From Candidatus Gottesmanbacteria bacterium CG_4_10_14_0_8_um_filter_37_24 (GTDB lineage: Bacteria; Patescibacteriota; Microgenomatia; 2-02-FULL-39-11): 15,443 bases of DNA. The DNA is taken from NCBI GenBank assembly GCA_002785215.1, contig PFMK01000037.1, forward strand, positions 1-15,443, read 5' to 3'. Made by a program: the position numbers and the translations under genes. Positions 13,695 to 15,443 of the stretch are shown here, piece after piece; within the stretch, counting starts at the first letter, position 1, and each line of letters opens with the position of its first letter. Under the pieces are notes generated by a model that was not told the DNA's origin, made no database searches, and saw only the letters and a program-made list of their open reading frames with translations.

Positions 13695-14558
13695 ATGCCT
13701 TTCTATGTTTTTGCTTGGATCGCTTCTTTTGCGTTTGCTTTAGTTTCTGTCATTGGTAAATTATCAGCTAAGTATTCTATAAAAAATCCATGGCTTTTTA
13801 ATTTCCTCTGGATGTTTTTTTCTTTGTGCCTTACCATTCCTCTGGCTATCACCAATAAAGTTGGAATACCCACGCATTGGAATAGTCTAATTCTCGTAGC
13901 CGTATTTAATACCGCTTTTGGTATTCTATATATCATCGGTTTATCACTTTTGGATATATCTGTTTTCATGCCGCTTCTAAACTTAAGAACTGCTTTTGTG
14001 GCAATACTGGGAGCATTATTTTTAGGGGAAATACTACAACCTTTTCAATATTTATTGGTTGCCTTTATTCTTGTTTCCGGCATGATTGTTACTATCGATG
14101 AAAAACTCTCTATTCGTTCGTTCTTTAGATGGCCTGTTGCTGTTGCTATGCTATGTACATTGTCATACACGCTCATGGGTATATTTACCAAAAGAGCAAT
14201 TGAAAAAAATGGGTATTGGGAAGTGACGCTTTGGATGGCTATTATTTCCCAGATATTTCTTTTGCCTACTTTTTTTCTATTTAAGAACGATATACACAAA
14301 CTTAATTTAAAACAGATAGGTACTGTGTTCTCTATGTCTCTAGCTCTCTTTATTGGAGTTATTACTGAAATTTGGGCATATAAAGATAATGTAGTTATTA
14401 CTAGTATTATTACTTCTCTTCCTATCTCGATAGTTTTGGCCTTTATCTTCTCTATCTTTGCTCCCCAACTTCTGGAAAAGCATACGCTGAAGGTTTACGC
14501 TGTGCGTTTAATAGCCGCGGGAACCATGATTTTTGCAGCTTTAAAACTAAGTTATTAG
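13695..14558 (+). CDS. EamA/DMT-superfamily transporter
   Basis: The 287-residue, very hydrophobic protein has about ten membrane segments in two five-helix halves, the layout of EamA drug/metabolite transporters. The end of the first half shows the EamA-typical stretch LLNLRTAFVAILGALFLGEIL (about 94-114), and the second half repeats SIITSLPISIVLAFIFSIF near 237-256. It probably exports or takes up a small metabolite; the substrate cannot be read. It starts 8 bp after the SnoaL-like gene, suggesting one transcript. The stop is TAG. It converges on the unknown gene at the right edge across a 189-bp gap. Confidence 0.9.
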   Translation: MPFYVFAWIASFAFALVSVIGKLSAKYSIKNPWLFNFLWMFFSLCLTIPLAITNKVGIPTHWNSLILVAVFNTAFGILYIIGLSLLDISVFMPLLNLRTAFVAILGALFLGEILQPFQYLLVAFILVSGMIVTIDEKLSIRSFFRWPVAVAMLCTLSYTLMGIFTKRAIEKNGYWEVTLWMAIISQIFLLPTFFLFKNDIHKLNLKQIGTVFSMSLALFIGVITEIWAYKDNVVITSIITSLPISIVLAFIFSIFAPQLLEKHTLKVYAVRLIAAGTMIFAALKLSY

Positions 14559-14631
14559 GTTCTTATCCCACCTCCTCTTAGCTTTGCAACAATTTTCAAG
14601 GCTTAAGAGTCAGAACGTATTTTCCTATTGC

Positions 14632-14668
14632 TACAAACACATATTTCAATTGTTCATTTATGTTTGTA
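14632..14668. terminator. Inverted repeat between convergent genes, possible weak terminator
   Basis: TACAAACA (14632-14639) pairs with TGTTTGTA (14661-14668) across a 21-nt loop in the 189-bp convergent gap. It is AT-rich and lacks a following T-run, so terminator function is doubtful. I see nothing else in this gap. Confidence 0.25.
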
Positions 14669-14747
14669 CGTGATGGCGGGAGACCATATATAAAGTTAGA
14701 ACCTATTTTGAAAATTTTAGATTAAATATTTTTACTTAAGTGACACT

Positions 14748-15212
14748 TCAATTTATTTGTTTCAGAGTAGATAGTATTTGTTTTAAAATCCCCATTCCTC
14801 CGTCATAATCTGTATAGCCCTCCCAAATAAGATATTTACCATCGGGAAACGCTATTAATATGCTTAATTTGTTGTAGATTCCATTCATCCAATTTGCTTT
14901 TTCTCCATATTCTATGAAATACAACCTTAATCCGTTTGTTAAGTTAAAATTATCAATTTGTTTATTCAACTCGTAATGAGCATTGGCATAACCATAAAAA
15001 ATTGGTTTTATCTCATTTAATATAAATTCAATCGCTTCTTGGTCTTTTGTAAATTGGTGTTTTATATTGTTATATTTGAAGTACAGCATACTTCTTTGAT
15101 AATTCTTTTGTCTCAATTGATCATCAAAATATTGAATATCAGGAAAATTATTATTTCTATTTAATATAAGATTATCAGGATATAATATCATTAAATTAGT
15201 ATCCGGAATCAC
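14748..15212 (-). CDS. Hypothetical protein, C-terminal part of a longer interrupted frame
   Basis: I do not recognise this protein. The 154 residues from a GTG at 15212 are rich in Asn, Tyr, Ile and Lys, with no signal peptide or membrane segment. It reads like a soluble alpha/beta domain (FIEYGEKANWMNGIYNKL, ILIAFPDGKYLIWEGYTDYDGG). Base composition is visibly more AT-rich than its neighbours. The GTG is probably not the true start: the frame stays open upstream for another 58 codons with no ATG, GTG or TTG until a TGA at 15389-15387, and coding-like sequence continues beyond it to the window edge. It ends in TGA. Confidence 0.6.
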   Translation of the reverse strand: MIPDTNLMILYPDNLILNRNNNFPDIQYFDDQLRQKNYQRSMLYFKYNNIKHQFTKDQEAIEFILNEIKPIFYGYANAHYELNKQIDNFNLTNGLRLYFIEYGEKANWMNGIYNKLSILIAFPDGKYLIWEGYTDYDGGMGILKQILSTLKQIN

Positions 15213-15443
15213 AAATTGCCCAGTAAATGGGACTAGGGTTTCATCTTTTTTATTTATTTGTAACTGATTGTATGTAGGAAAAGTTGTCTCTACTTCAATT
15301 CTTTTCCTTTTTATCTTTTCTTTTAATTCTGTGTCATAATTTACTTCTTCTTCTTTTCTTTTTTGCTTAGTTTCTTCGGGTAATTGTCAATATTTAGCAC
15401 CAAAATTGGTGTAGAGATTAACCAACAAACGATTAATCTGTTC
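15213..15443 (-). pseudogene. Upstream part of the same gene, broken by in-frame TGA and cut by the window edge
   Basis: In the frame of the hypothetical gene, 15386-15213 encodes a charged, coiled-coil-like stretch (QLPEETKQKRKEEEVNYD then KEKIKRKR) with no usable start codon. Immediately upstream is TGA (15389-15387), and before it the same frame reads EQINRLLVNLYTNFGAKY to the edge. The simplest reading is a single gene whose Trp (TGG) codon became TGA, or a sequencing error. Other genes here use TGA as a true stop, so a changed code is unlikely. Confidence 0.55.

Noticed and set aside
14559..14747. Possible tRNA or small RNA in the convergent gap
   Set aside because: No T-loop consensus, no cloverleaf-like arms and no GC-rich stem; only a weak AT-rich inverted repeat.
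14748..15443. Alternative genetic code with TGA as Gly or Trp
   Set aside because: All other genes are intact with TGG for Trp, and TGA terminates several genes, notably EndoQ directly after its C-terminal motif; one internal TGA is better explained by mutation or error.

Overview
The window looks like chromosomal DNA of a small-genome, AT-rich bacterium. I infer Candidate Phyla Radiation/Patescibacteria, probably Microgenomates, with moderate confidence. The grounds are low GC, compact gene order, an archaeal-type ATP-dependent DNA ligase beside a Fic protein, an endonuclease Q-type PHP protein, a short ECF-like membrane protein, many GT2 glycosyltransferases, and consensus -10 boxes only 6-10 nt ahead of several start codons. 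TGA is used as a normal stop, so the standard bacterial code applies. I see no rRNA, tRNA, CRISPR array, transposase or phage gene.

Layout. (1) 26-3837: folC (-), a divergent membrane protein (+), then pth and a phosphoribosyltransferase (-, ATGA overlap) and a DUF4870/Tic20-like membrane protein (-). (2) 3930-5641: a PIG-L deacetylase and a FemAB/GNAT-like acyltransferase (-, ATGA overlap), likely remodelling N-acyl groups on a surface glycan or lipid. (3) 5731-7131: an EndoQ-like DNA-repair nuclease ending in a probable sliding-clamp-binding peptide. (4) 7261-10231: three GT2 glycosyltransferases. The first two are head to head around a palindromic promoter. A small membrane ORF overlaps the second antisense, and a 240-bp compound inverted repeat precedes the third. 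(5) 10234-13160: a fic-lig operon (-). (6) 13309-14558: an NTF2/SnoaL-like protein and an EamA/DMT transporter (+). (7) 14748-15443: an AT-rich unknown gene interrupted by an in-frame TGA and running off the window edge.

The most unusual feature is a dispersed family of 7-bp-period tandem repeats (TTTTGAM, TTGATAA, TTTGAAA, ATTGGGA, TTCGGAT types). They lie inside folC, the PIG-L gene, the acyltransferase gene and (two or three times) the ligase gene, and upstream of fic. In the proteins they fall where family members have short loops, and add low-complexity K/S/N/Q/I-rich segments. Two are joined to a small GC-rich palindrome. They resemble the cyanobacterial heptanucleotide STRR repeats in architecture.

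Functionally the window combines cell-surface glycan synthesis and modification, DNA repair and ligation, translation quality control (Pth) and one-carbon cofactor metabolism (FolC). No single pathway joins all of it.
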